The notes under the pieces were generated by a model. It was not told where the DNA came from. It saw nothing but the letters and a program-made list of their open reading frames with translations, and ran no database searches. The position numbers were made by a program, and so were the translations under genes. A stretch of 64,000 nt of DNA from Colletes latitarsis (taxonomy: Eukaryota > Arthropoda > Insecta > Hymenoptera > Colletidae), in the NCBI RefSeq assembly GCF_051014445.1, contig NW_027488368.1, positions 7,998,001 to 8,062,000 of the forward strand. Direction: 5' to 3'. Shown in pieces: positions 1-13,069 of the stretch; position 1 is the first letter of the stretch; each line of letters starts with the position of its first letter.

Positions 1-303
1 TAGAGAATAACGCATTTTAGGTCTAGGTTAGGTCAGGGATTTGCTCTCATCAGGCTTGTACTTTCGCATATCTCTCATACTTGAGGGCCAGATTCTGGGC
101 TTCTTCTGGTTTGGATCAGGTAGTAATGTGGTACCACACTGAAACAGTCCATTAAACCTGGTTTCGATCAATATTTTAGAGCATAACGCATGTTATGTCT
201 AGTTTAGGCCTGTGATCTGCCCTCATCAGACTCATACTTTCGCATTCTTGATATACTTGTTGAACAGATCCTGGGTTTTTTTCTGGTTTGGATCACGTAG
301 TAA

Positions 304-315
304 TGTGGTACCACA
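304..315. repeat. Representative 12-bp palindrome of the satellite monomer (KpnI dyad)
   Basis: TGTGGTACCACA is a perfect dyad and the best conserved landmark, present once in most monomers. Some monomer classes carry damaged versions: GTGGAACCCC (always with the upstream TAGTTGTGATC variant), GTGTTACCACG, TTTGCTACCCC, GTGCTACCAC and GAGGTACCAA. Because these variants recur at matching places in duplicated blocks, they work as markers of monomer class. A binding role is possible but unproven. Confidence 0.85.
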
Positions 316-2270
316 CTGAAACAGTCGATTAAACCTGGTTCCGATCAATATTTTTGAGGATAACGCATTCTAGATATATGTTAGGCCTGGGATTTGCCCA
401 CATCAGGGTCATACTTTCACATTTTTCGCATACTTGTTGGCCAGATCCCGGGCATTTTCTGGTTTGGATCCCGTGGTAATGTGGTATCACACTGAAACTG
501 TCAATTAAACCAGGTTTCCGTCAATATTTTAAAGCATAACACATGTTAGGTCTGGGATAGGTCCGGGATTTGCCCTCATCAGGCTCATACTTTCGCGTTT
601 GTCACATACTTGTTGAACAGATCCTGGGTTTTTTCTGGTTTGGATCACGTAGTAATGTGGTACAACACTCAAACAGATCATTAAACCTGGTTTCGATTAA
701 TATTTAAGTGGATAACACATGTTAGGTCTAGGTTAGGTCTGGGATTTGCCCTCATCAGGGTCATACTATCGCATATTTCTCGTACTTGATGGCCAGAGAC
801 TGGGCTTTTTCTGGTTTGGATCACGTAGTAATGTGGTACCACACTGAAACAGTCCATTAAACCTTGTTTCGAACAATATTTTTGAGGACAACTCATGTTA
901 GGTCTAGGTTAGGCCAGGGATTTTCCCTCATCAGACTCATACTTTCGCATTCATCACATACTTGTTGAACATATCCTGGGTTTTTTCTGGTTTGGATCAC
1001 GTAGTAATGTGGTACCACACTGAAACTGTCAATTAAACCTGGTTTCGGTTAATATTTTAGTGGATAACGCATGTTAGGTCTAGGTTAGGCCTGGGATTTG
1101 CCCCCATCAGACTCATACTTTTGCATTCTTCATATACTTGTTGAACAGCTCCTGGGTTTTTCCTAGTTTTGATCACGTAGTAAAGTGGTACCACACCAAA
1201 ACTGTCCATTAAAACTGGATTCGATCAATATTTTATAGGAAAACGCAAGTTATGTCTGGGTTAGGTCTAGGATATGCCCTCATCTGGGTCATACTCTCGC
1301 ATGTTACTCAAACTTGTTGGTCAGATTCTGGGCTTTCACTGGTCTGGATCACGTAGTAATGTGGTACCACACTGAAACAGTCCATTAAACCTGGTTTCGA
1401 TCAATATTTTAGAGGATAACGCAAGTTAGGTCTGGGATAGGTCTCGGATTTGCCCTCATCAGGGTCATATTTGCGCATTTTTCACATACTTGTTGAACAG
1501 ATCCTGGGATTTTTTCTTGTTTCGATCACGTAGTAATGTGGTACCACACTGAAACAGATCATTAAACCTGGTTTCGATTAATATTTTAGTGGATAACACA
1601 TGTTAGGTCTTGGTTAGGTCTGGGATTTGCCCTCATCAGGGTCATACTTTCGCAGTTTTAACACACATGTTGTCCTGATCGATGGTTTTTTCTGCTGTGG
1701 ATCACGTCGTAAAGTGGTACCACACTGAAACAGTCAATTGAACCTGGTTTCGATCAATATTTTATAGGATAACGCAAGTTAGGTCTGGGACAGGTCTGGG
1801 ATTTGCACTCATCAGGGTCATATTTTCGCGTTTTTCACATACCTGTTGAACAGATCCCTGACTTTTTCTGGTTTGGATCACGTACTAACGTGCTACCACA
1901 CTGAAACAGTCCATTAAACCTGGTTTCGATCAATATTTTAGAGGATAACGCATGTTAGGTCTAGGTTAGGCCTGGGATTTGCCCTTATCAGGGTCATACT
2001 TTCGCAGTTTTAACATACATCTAGACCTGAGCGAGTGTTTTTTCTGCATTGGATCGCGTAGCAAAGTGGTACCACACTAAAACAGTCAATTAAACCTGGT
2101 TTCGAACAATGTTTTAGAGGATAACGCAAGTTATGTCTGAGATAGGTCTGGGATTTGCCCTCATCAGGCTCATACTTTCGCGTTTTTCACATGCTTGTTG
2201 AAGAGATCCTGGGCTTTTTCTGGATTGGATCATGTAGTAATGTGTTACCACACTGAAACAGTCCATTAAA

Positions 2271-2622
2271 CCTGGTTTTGATCAATATTTTAGAGAATAA
2301 TTCATGTTAGGTCTAGGTTAGGTCTGGCATTTGCTCTCATCGGGCTCGTACTTTCGCATATTTCTCATACTAGATGGCCAGATTCTGGGCTTTTTCTGGT
2401 TTGGATCACGTAGTAATGTGGTACCACACTGAAACAGTCCATTAAACCTGGTTTTGATCAATATTTTAGAGAATAATTCATGTTAGGTCTAGGTTAGGTC
2501 TGGCATTTGCTCTCATCGGGCTCGTACTTTCGCATATTTCTCATACTAGATGGCCAGATTCTGGGCTTTTTCTGGTTTGGATCACGTAGTAATGTGGTAC
2601 CACACTGAGACAGTCCATTAAG
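2271..2622. repeat. Single-monomer tandem duplication
   Basis: Two adjacent 176-bp units (2,271-2,446 and 2,447-2,622) of the AGAATAATTCATG class differ at only two positions that I can find, both near the right end of the second unit (GAAAC to GAGAC and ATTAAA to ATTAAG). Neighbouring monomers differ far more, so this is a recent in-register duplication. Confidence 0.85.
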
Positions 2623-2944
2623 CCTGGTTTCGATCAATATTTTAGAGGATAGCGCATGTTATGTCTGGGTTAGGCCTGGGATTTGCCCACATCAGACTCA
2701 TACTTTCGCAATCTTCACATACTTGTTGAACACATCCTGGGTTTTTCTGGTTTGGATCACGTAGTAATGTGGTACCACACTGAAACAGACCATTAAACCT
2801 GGTTTCGATCAATATTTTAGAGGATAACGCATGTTAGGTCTAGGTTAGGCCAGGGATTTGCCCTCATCAGGGTCATACTTTCGCAGTTTTAACATACATG
2901 TTGACCCGAGCGAGTGTTTTTTCTGCATCGGATCGCGTAGCAAA

Positions 2945-3178
2945 GTGGTACCACACTAAAACAGTCAAGTAAACCTGGCTTCGAACAATGTTTTAGAGGA
3001 TAACGCAAGTTAAGTTAAACAGTCGATTAAGCCTCGTTTCGATCAATATTATAGAGGATAACGCAAGTTAGGTCTGGGATAGGTCTGGGATTTGCTCTCA
3101 TTAGGCTCATACTTTCGCGTTTTTCACATGCTTGTTGAAGAGATCCTGGGCTTTTTCTGGATTGGATCACGTAGTAAT
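2945..3178. repeat. Out-of-register satellite junction with ~58-bp partial monomer
   Basis: The spacing from one GTGGTACC box (2,945) to the next (3,179) is 234 bp instead of 176, which leaves a partial unit of about 58 bp. The sequence runs normally to GCAAGTTA near 3,011, then jumps back to the AAACAGTCGATTAA part of another monomer. It is the only clear phase break I found in the array. Confidence 0.8.
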
Positions 3179-5499
3179 GTGGTACCACACTGAAACAGTC
3201 CATTAAACCTGGTTTTGATCAATATTTTAGAGAATAATTCACGTTAGGTCTAGGATAGGTCTGGCATTTGCTCTCATCGGGCTCGTACTTTCGCATATTT
3301 CTCATACTAGATGGCCAGATTTTAGGCATTTTCTGGTTTGGATCACGTAGTAATGTGGTACCACACTGAAACAGTCCATTATACCTGGTTTCGATCTATA
3401 TTTTAGAGGATAGCGCATGTTATGTCTAGGTTAGGCCTGGGATTTGCCCACATCAGACTCATACTTTCGCAATCTTCACATACTTGTTGAACAGATCCTG
3501 GGTTTCTTCTAGTTGTGATCACGTAGTAATGTGGAACCCCACTGAAACAGTCGATTAAACCTCGTTTCGATCAATATTTTTGAAGGTAACGCATGTTAGA
3601 TCTAGTTTAGTCCTGGGATTTTCCCTCATCAGACTCATACTTTCGCATTCTTCACATACTTGTTGAACAGATCCTGGGTTTTTTCTGGTTTGGATCACGT
3701 AGTAATGTGGTACCACACTGAAACAGTCCATTCAACCTGGTTTCGATCAATATTTTAGAGAATAAGTCATGTTAGGTCTAGGTTAGGTGTGAGATTTGCT
3801 CTCATCAGACTCATACTTTCGCATATTTCTCATTTTCGTTGGCCAGAACCTGGGCTTCCACTGGTTTGGACCACGAAGTAATGTGGTACCACAGTGAAGC
3901 AGTCAATTAAACCTGGTCTTGATAAATATTTTAGAGGATTACTCATGTTAGCTCTGGGTTAGGTCCCGGATTTGTCCTCATCAGGCTCATACTTTCGCAT
4001 ATTACTCATACTTGTTGAACAGATCCCTGGCTTTTTCTGGTTTGGATCACGTACTAATGTGGTACCACACTGAAACAGTCGATTAAACCTGGTTTCGATC
4101 AATATTTTTGAGGATAACGCATGTTAGCTCTGGGTTAGGTCTAGGATTTGCCCTCATCAGGCTCATACTCTCGCATATTACTCATACTTGTTGGCTAGAT
4201 CCTGGGCTTTTTCTGGATTGGATCACGTGTTAATGTGGTACCACACTGAAACTGTCAATTAAACCCGGTTTCCGTCAATAGTTTAGAGGATAACACATGT
4301 TAGGTCTAGGTTAGGTCTGGGATTTGCCCTCATCAGGGTCATACTTTCGCAGTTTTAACATACATGTTGTCCTGATCGAGGGTTTTTTCTGCTTTGTATC
4401 ACGTAGCAAATTGGTACCACACTAAAACTGTCAATTAAACCTGGTTTCGATCAATATTTTGGAGGATAACGCAGGTTATGTCTGGAATAGGTCTGGGATT
4501 TGCTATCATCAGGCTCGTACTTTCGCAATCTTCACATACTTCTTGAACAGATCCGGGGTTTTTTTCTGGTTTGGAACACGTAGTAATGTGGTACCACACT
4601 GAAACAGTCGATTAAACCTGGTTTCGATCAATATCTTTGAGGATAACGCATGTTAGGTCTAGGTTAGGCCTGGAATTTCCCCACATCTGACTCATACTTT
4701 CGCATTCTGCACATACTTGTTGAAGAAATCCTGGGCATTTTCTGGATTGGATCACGTAGTAATGTGGTACCACACTGAAACAGTCCATTCAACCTGGTTT
4801 CGACCAATATTTTAGAGAATAACGCATATTAGGTCGAGGTTAGGTCTGGGATTTGCTCTCATCAGGCTCGTACTATCGCATCTTTCGCATACTTGTTGGC
4901 TAGATCCTGGGCTTTTTCTGGATTGGATCACGTGTTAATGTGGTACCACACTGAAACTGTCAATTAAACCTGGTTTCCGTCAATATTATAGAGGATAACG
5001 CATGTTAGGTCTAGATTAGGCCCGGGATTTTCCGTCATCAGACTCATACTTTCGCATTCTTCACATACTTGATGAACAGATTCTGGGCTTTTTCTGGTTT
5101 CGATCACGTAGTAATGTGGTACCACACTGAAACATTCAATTAAACCTGGTCTTGATAATTATTTTAGAGGATAACGCATCTTAGGTCTGGGTTAGGCCTT
5201 GGATTTGCTTTCATCAGGCTCATACTTTCGCATATTTCTCATACTTGTTGGCTAGATCCTGGGCTTTTTCTGGATTGGATCACGTATTAATGAGGTACCA
5301 AACTGAAACTGTCAATTAAACCTGATTTCCGTCAATATTTTAGAGGATAACACATCTTAGGTCTAGGTTAGGTCTAGGATTTGCCCTCATCAGTCTCATA
5401 CTTTCGCATTCTTCACATACTTGTTGAACAGATCCCCGGATTCTGCTGGTTTGGATCAGGTAGTAATGTGGTACCACAATGAAACTGTCAATTAAACCT

Positions 5500-8400
5500 G
5501 GTTTCCGTCAATATTTTAGAGGATTACACATGTTAGGTCTGGGTTAGGTCCAGGATTTGCCCTCATCAGTCTCATACATTCGCATTCTTCACATACTTCT
5601 TGAACAGATCCTGGGTTTTCTCTGGTTTGGATCACATAGTAATGTGGTACCACACTGAAACAGTCAATTAAACCTGGTTTCGATCAATATTTTATAGGAT
5701 AACGCATGTTAGGTCTAGATTAGGCCTGGGATTTTCCCTCATCAGACTCATATTTCCGCATTCTTCACATACTTGTTGAACAGATTCTGGGCTTTTTCTG
5801 GATTGGATCACGTATTAATGAGGTACCAAACTGATACTCTCAATTAAACCTGTTTTCCGTCAATATTTTAGAGGATTACACATGTTAGGTCCGGGTTAGG
5901 TCTAGGATTTGCCCTCATCAGTCTCATACTTTCGCATTCTTCACATACTTCTTGAACCGATCCTGGGTTTTTTCTGGTTTCGATCACGTAGTAATGTGGT
6001 ACCACACTGAAACAGGCCATTGAACCTGGTTTCGATTAATATTTTAGTGGATAACACATGTTAGGTCTAGGTTAGGTCTGGGATTTGCCCTCATCAGGGT
6101 CATACTTACGCAGTTTTAACATACATGTTGAACAGATCCCCGGATTTTGATGGTTTGGATCACGTAGTAATGTGGTACCACACTGAAACAGTCAAGTAAA
6201 CCTGGTTTCCATCAATATTTTAGAGGATAACATATGTTAGGTCTGGGTTAGGTCCAGGATTTGCCCTCATCAGTCTCATACATTCGCATTCTTCACATAC
6301 TTCTTGAACAGATCCTGGGTTTTTTCTGGTTTGGATCACGTAGTAATGTGGTACCACACTGAACCTGTCAATTAAACCTGGTTTCGATCAATATTTTAGA
6401 GGATAGCGCATGTTATGTCTAGGTTAGGCCTGGGATTTGCCCACATCAGACTCATACTTTCGCAATCTTCACATACTTGTTGAACAGATCCTGGGTTTTT
6501 TCTAGTTGTGATCACGTAGTAATGTGGAACCCCACTGAAACAGTCGATTAAACCTCGTTTCGATCAATATTATAGAGGATAACGCAAGTTAGGTCTGGGA
6601 TAGGTCTGGGATCTGCCCTCATCAGGCACATACCTTCGCATTTTTCACATACTTGTTGAACACATCCTGGGTTTTTCTGGTTTGGATCACGTAGTAATGT
6701 GGTACCACACTGAAACAGACCATTAAACCTGGTTTCGATCAATATTTTAGAGGATAACGCATGTTAGGTCTAGGTTAGGCCAGGGATTTGCCCTCATCAG
6801 GGTCATACTTTCGCAGTTTTAACATACATGTTGACCTGAGCGAGTGTTTTTTCTGCATCGGATCGCGTAGCAAAGTGGTACCACACTAAAATAGTCAATT
6901 GAACCTGGTTTCGAACAATGTTTTATAGGATAACGCAAGTTAGGTCTGGGACAGGTCTGGGATTTGCACTCATCAGGGTCATATTTTCGCGTTTTTCACA
7001 TACCTGTTGAACAGATCCCTGACTTTTTCTGGTTTGGATCACGTACTAATGTGCTACCACACTGAAACAGTCCATTAAACCTGGTTTCGATCAATATTTT
7101 AGAGGATAACGCATGTTAGGTCTAGGTTAGGCCTGGGATTTGCCCTTATCAGGGTCATACTTTCGCAGTTTTAACATACATGTAGACCTGAGCGAGTGTT
7201 TTTTCTGCATTGGATCGCGTAGCAAAGTGGTACCACACTAAAACAGTCAATTAAACCTGGTTTCGTACAATGTTTTAGAGGATAATTCATGTTAGGTCTA
7301 GGTTAGGTCTGGCATTTGCTCTCATCGGGCTCGTACTTTCGCATATTTCTCATACTAGATGGCCAGATTCTAGGCTTTTTCTGGTTTGGATCACGTAGTA
7401 ATGTGGTACCACACTGAAACACTCCATTAAACCTGGTTTCGGTCAATATTTTAGAGAATAATTCATGTTAGGTCTAGGTTAGGTCTGGCATTTGCTCTCA
7501 TCGGGCTCGTACTTTCGCATATTTCTCATACTTGTTGGCTAGATCCTGGGCTTCTTCTGGATTGGATAATTTAGTAATGTGGTACCACACTGAAACTGTC
7601 AATTAAACCTGGTTTCCGTCAATATTTTAGAGGATTACACATGTTAGGTCTGGGTTAGGTCCAGGATTTGCCCTCATCAGTCTCATACATTCGCATTCTT
7701 CACATACTTCTTGAACAGATCCTGGGTTTTCTCTGGTTTGGATCACATAGTAATGTGGTACCACACTGAAACAGTCAATTAAACCTGGTTTCGATCAATA
7801 TTTTATAGGATAACGCATGTTAGGTCTAGATTAGGCCTGGGATTTTCCCTCATCAGACTCATATTTCCGCATTCTTCACATACTTGTTGAACTGATTCTG
7901 GGCTTTTTCTGGATTGGATCACGTATTAATGAGGTACCAAACTGATACTCTCAATTAAACCTGGCTTCCGTCAATATTTTAGAGGATAACACATGTTAGG
8001 GCTGGGTTAGGTCTAGGATTTGCCCTCATCAGTCTCATACTTTCGCATTCTTCACATACTTCTTGAACAGATCCTGGGTTTTTTCTGGTTTCGATCACGT
8101 AGTAATGTGGTACCACACTGAAACAGGCCATTGAATCTGGTTTCGATTAATATTTTAGTGGATAACACATGTTAGGTCTAGGTTAGGTCTGGGATTTGCC
8201 CTCATCAGGGTCATCCTTACGCAGTTTTAACATACATGTTGAACAGATCCCCGGATTTTGCTGGTTTGGATCACGTAGTAATGTGGTACCACACTGAAAC
8301 AGTCAAGTAAACCTGGTTTCCATCAATATTTTAGAGGATAACATATGTTAGGTCTGGGTTAGGTCCAGGATTTGCCCTCATCAGTCTCATACATTCGCAT

Positions 8401-8870
8401 TCTTCACATACTTCTTGAACAGATCCTGGGTTTTTTCTGGTTTGGATCACGTAGTAATGTGGTACCACACTGAGACTGTCAATTAAACCTGGTATCGATC
8501 AATATTTTAGAGGATAGCGCATGTTATGTCTAGGTTAGGCCTGGGATTTGCCCACATCAGACTCATACTTTCGCAATCTTCACATACTTGTTGAGCAGAT
8601 CCTGGGTTTTTTCTAGTTGTGATCACGTAGTAATGTGGAACCCCAGTGAAACAGTCGATTAAACCTCGTTTCGATCAATATTATAGAGGATAACGCAAGT
8701 TAGGTCTGGGATAGGTCTGGGATCTGACTCATCAGGCTCATACCTTCGCATTTTTCACATACTTGTTGAACACATCCTGGGTTTTTCTGGTTTGGATCAC
8801 GTAGTAATGTGGTACCACACTGAAACAGACCATTAAACCTGGTTTCGATCAATATTTTAGAGGATAACGC
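5500..8870. repeat. 12-mer tandem duplication (~2,111 bp offset)
   Basis: Shared marker monomers recur at a constant offset of 2,111 bp. Examples are the GGGTTTTCTCTGG / ATCACATAG monomer (5,611 and 7,722), the GAGGTACCAAACTGATACTC monomer and the CATATGTTAGG monomer. The second copy has a short deletion (GGGATCTGACTCATC near 8,720 against GGGATCTGCCCTCATC near 6,610). Similarity stops after ~6,760 / ~8,870, where different monomer classes follow. Boundaries are approximate. Confidence 0.75.
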
Positions 8871-11800
8871 ATGTTAGGTCTAGGTTAGGCCAGGGATTTG
8901 CCCTCATCAGGCTCATACTTTCGCGTTTTTCACATGCTTGTTGAAGAGATCCTGGGCTTTTTCTGGATTGGATCACGTAGTAATGTGGTACCACACTGAA
9001 ACAGTCCATTAAACCTCGTTTTGATCAATATTTTAGAGAATAATTCATGTTAGGTCTAGGTTAGGTCTGGCATTTGCTCTCATCGCGCTCGTACTTTCGC
9101 ATATTTCTCATACTAGATGGCCAGATTCTAGGCTTTTTCTGGTTTGGATCACGTAGTAATGTGGTACCACACTGAAACAGTCCATTAAACCTGGTTTCGA
9201 TCAATATTTTAGAGGATAGCGCATGTTATGTCTAGGTTAGGCCTGGGATTTGCCCACATCAGACTCATACTTTCGCAATCTTCACATACTTGTTGAACAG
9301 ATCCTGGGTTTTTTCTAGTTGTGATCACGTAGTAATGTGGAACCCCACTGAAACAGTCGATTAAACCTCGTTTCGATCAATATTTTAGAGAATAATTCAT
9401 GTTAGGTCTAGGTTAGGTCTGGCATTTGCTCTCATCGCGCTCGTACTTTCGCATATTTCTCATACTAGATGGCCAGATTCTAGGCTTTTTCTGGTTTGGA
9501 TCACGTAGTAATGTGGTACCACACTGAAACTGTCAATTAAACCTGGTATCGATCAATATTTTAGAGGATAGCGCATGTTATGTCTAGGTTAGGCCTGGGA
9601 TTTGCCCACATCAGACTCATACTTTCGCAATCTTCACATACTTGTTGAACACATCCTGGGTTTTCTCTGGTTTGGATCACATAGTAATGTGGTACCACAC
9701 TGAAACAGTCAATTAAACCTGGTTTCGATCAATATTTTATAGGATAACGCATGTTAGGTCTAGATTAGGCCTGGGATTTTCCCTCATCAGACTCATATTT
9801 CCGCATTCTTCACATACTTGTTGAACAGATCCTGGGTCTTTCTGGTTTGGATCACGTAGTAATGTGGTACCACACTGAAACAGACCATTAAACCTGGTTT
9901 CGATCAATATTTTAGAGGATAACGCATGTTGGGTCTACGTTAGGCCAGGGATTTGCCCTCATCAGGGTCATACTTTCGCAGTTTTAACATACATGTTGAC
10001 CTGTGCGAGTGTTTTTTCTGCATCGGATCGCGTAGCAATGTGGTACCACACTAAAACAGTCAATTAAACCTGGTTTCGAACAATGTTTTAGAGGATAACG
10101 CAAGTTATGTCTGGGATAGGTCTGGGATTTGCCCTCATCAGGCTCATACTTTCGCAGTTTTAACATACATGTAAACCTGATCGATGGTTTTTTCTGCTTT
10201 GGATCACGTCGTAAAGTGGTACCACACTGAAACAGTCAATTAAACCTGGTTTCGATCAATATTCTATAGGATAACGCAAGTTAGGTCTGGGACAGGTCAG
10301 GGGTTTGCTCTCATCAGGGTCATATTTTCGCGGTTTTCACATACTTGTTGAACAGATCCCTGGCTTTTTCTGGTTTGGATCACGTACTAATGTGGTACCA
10401 CACTGAAACAATCGATTAAACCTGGTTTCGATCAATATTTTTGAGGATAACGCATGTTAGGTCTAGGTTAGGCCTGGGATTTCCCCACATCAGTCTCATA
10501 CTTTCGCATTCTGCACATACTTGTTGAAGAAATCCTGGGCATTTTCTGGATTGGATCACGTAGTAATGTGGTACCACACTGAAACTGTCAATTAAACCTG
10601 GTTTCGATCAATATTTTATGGGATAACGCAAGTTAGGTCTGGGATAGATCTGGGATTTGCCCTCATCAGGGTCACATTTTCGCGTTTTTCACATACTTGT
10701 AGAACAGATCCTGTGTTTTTTCTGGTTTGGATCACGTAGTAATGTGGTACCACACTGAAACAGTCAATTAAACATGGTCTTGATAAATATTATAGAGGAT
10801 AACGCAAGTTAGGTCTGGGATAGGTCTGGGATCTGACTCATCAGGCTCATACCTTCGCATTTTTCACATACTTGTTGAACACATCCTGGGTTTTTCTGGT
10901 TTGGATCACGTAGTAATGTGGTACCACACTGAAACAGACCATTAAACCTGGTTTCGATCAATATTTTAGAGGATAACGCATGTTAGGTCTAGGTTAGGCC
11001 AGGGATTTGCCCTCATCAGGCTCATACTTTCGCGTTTTTCACATGCTTGTTGAAGAGATCCTGGGCTTTTTCTGGATTGGATCACGTAGTAATGTGGTAC
11101 CACACTGAAACAGTCCATTAAACCTCGTTTTGATCAATATTTTAGAGAATAATTCATGTTAGGTCTAGGTTAGGTCTGGCATTTGCTCTCATCGCGCTCG
11201 TACTTTCGCATATTTCTCATACTAGATGGCCAGATTTTAGGCTTTTTCTGGTTTGGATCACGTAGTAATGTGGTACCACACTGAAACAGTCCATTAAACC
11301 TGGTTTCGATCAATATTTTAGAGGATAGCGCATGTTATGTCTAGGTTAGGCCTGGGATTTGCCCACATCAGACTCATACTTTCGCAATCTTCACATACTT
11401 GTTGAACAGATCCTGGGTTTTTTCTAGTTGTGATCACGTAGTAATGTGGAACCCCACTGAAACAGTCGATTAAACCTCGTTTCGATCAATATTTTAGAGA
11501 ATAATTCATGTTAGGTCTAGGTTAGGTCTGGCATTTGCTCTCATCGCGCTCGTACTTTCGCATATTTCTCATACTAGATGGCCAGATTCTAGGCTTTTTC
11601 TGGTTTGGATCACGTAGTAATGTGGTACCACACTGAAACTGTCAAGTAAACCTGGTATCGATCAATATTTTAGAGGATAGCGCATGTTATGTCTAGGTTA
11701 GGCCTGGGATTTGCCCACATCAGACTCATACTTTCGCAATCTTCACATACTTGTTGAACACATCCTGGGTTTTCTCTGGTTTGGATCACATAGTAATGTG

Positions 11801-12777
11801 GTACCACACTGAAACAGTCAATTAAACCTGGTTTCGATCAATATTTTATAGGATAACGCATGTTAGGTCTAGATTAGGCCTGGGATTTTCCCTCATCAGA
11901 CTCATATTTCCGCATTCTTCACATACTTGTTGAACAGATCCTGGGTCTTTCTGGTTTGGATCACGTAGTAATGTGGTACCACACTGAAACAGACCATTAA
12001 ACCTGGTTTCGATCAATATTTTAGAGGATAACGCATGTTGGGTCTACGTTAGGCCTGGGATTTGCCCTCATCAGGGTCATACTTTCGCAGTTTTAACATA
12101 CATGTTGACCTGTGCGAGTGTTTTTTCTGCATCGGATCGCGTAGCAATGTGGTACCACACTAAAACAGTCAATTAAACCTGGTTTCGAACAATGTTTTAG
12201 AGGATAACGCAAGTTATGTCTGGGATAGGTCTGGGATTTGCCCTCATCAGGCTCATACTTTCGCAGTTTTAACATACATGTAAACCTGATCGATGGTTTT
12301 TTCTGCTTTGGATCACGTCGTAAAGTGGTACCACACTGAAACAGTCAATTAAACCTGGTTTCGATCAATATTCTATAGGATAACGCAAGTTAGGTCTGGG
12401 ACAGGTCAGGGGTTTGCTCTCATCAGGGTCATATTTTCGCGGTTTTCACATACTTGTTGAACAGATCCCTGGCTTTTTCTGGTTTGGATCACGTACTAAT
12501 GTGGTACCACACTGAAACAATCGATTAAACCTGGTTTCGATCAATATTTTTGAGGATAACGCATGTTAGGTCTAGGTTAGGCCTGGGATTTCCCCACATC
12601 AGTCTCATACTTTCGCATTCTGCACATACTTGTTGAAGAAATCCTGGGCATTTTCTGGATTGGATCACGTAGTAATGTGGTACCACACTGAAACTGTCAA
12701 TTAAACCTGGTTTCGATCAATATTTTATGGGATAACGCAAGTTAGGTCTGGGATAGATCTGGGATTTGCCCTCATCA
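8690..12777. repeat. 12-mer tandem duplication (2,109 bp offset)
   Basis: Positions ~8,690-10,790 recur at ~10,799-12,777 with an offset of 2,109 bp and very high identity, including the monomers carrying TGTGCGAGTG and the small deletion GGGATCTGACTCATC (8,720 and 10,829). The copies part near 10,668 / 12,777, where GTCACATTTTCGCG is replaced by CTCATATTTCCGC. It is partly nested with the preceding 12-mer block. Confidence 0.8.
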
Positions 12778-13069
12778 GACTCATATTTCCGCATTCTTCA
12801 CATACTTGTTGAACAGATTCTGGGCTTTTTCTGGATTGCATCACGTATTAATGAGGTACCAAACTGAAACAGTCAATTAAACCTGGTTTCGATCAATATT
12901 TTTGAGGATAACGCATGTTAGGTCTAGGTTAGGCCTGGGATTTCCCCACATCAGTCTCATACTTTCGCATTCTGCACATACTTGTTGAAGAAATCCTGGG
13001 CATTTTCTGGATTGGATCACGTAGTAATGTGGTACCACACTGAAACAGTCAATTAAACATGGTCTTGAT

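Larger units (their letters stand above)
1..5500. repeat. Satellite, mosaic monomeric segment
   Basis: About 31 monomers without a clear long-range period. Several classes are intermixed: the canonical class, a class with GCAGTTTTAACATACATG and GCGTAGCAAAGTGG, and a class with AGAATAATTCATG and CATACTAGATGGCC. The first ~110 bp match monomers near 15,721 and 17,832, so blocks related to this edge recur inside the window. It contains one single-monomer duplication and one out-of-phase junction, listed separately. No gene is seen. Confidence 0.8.
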
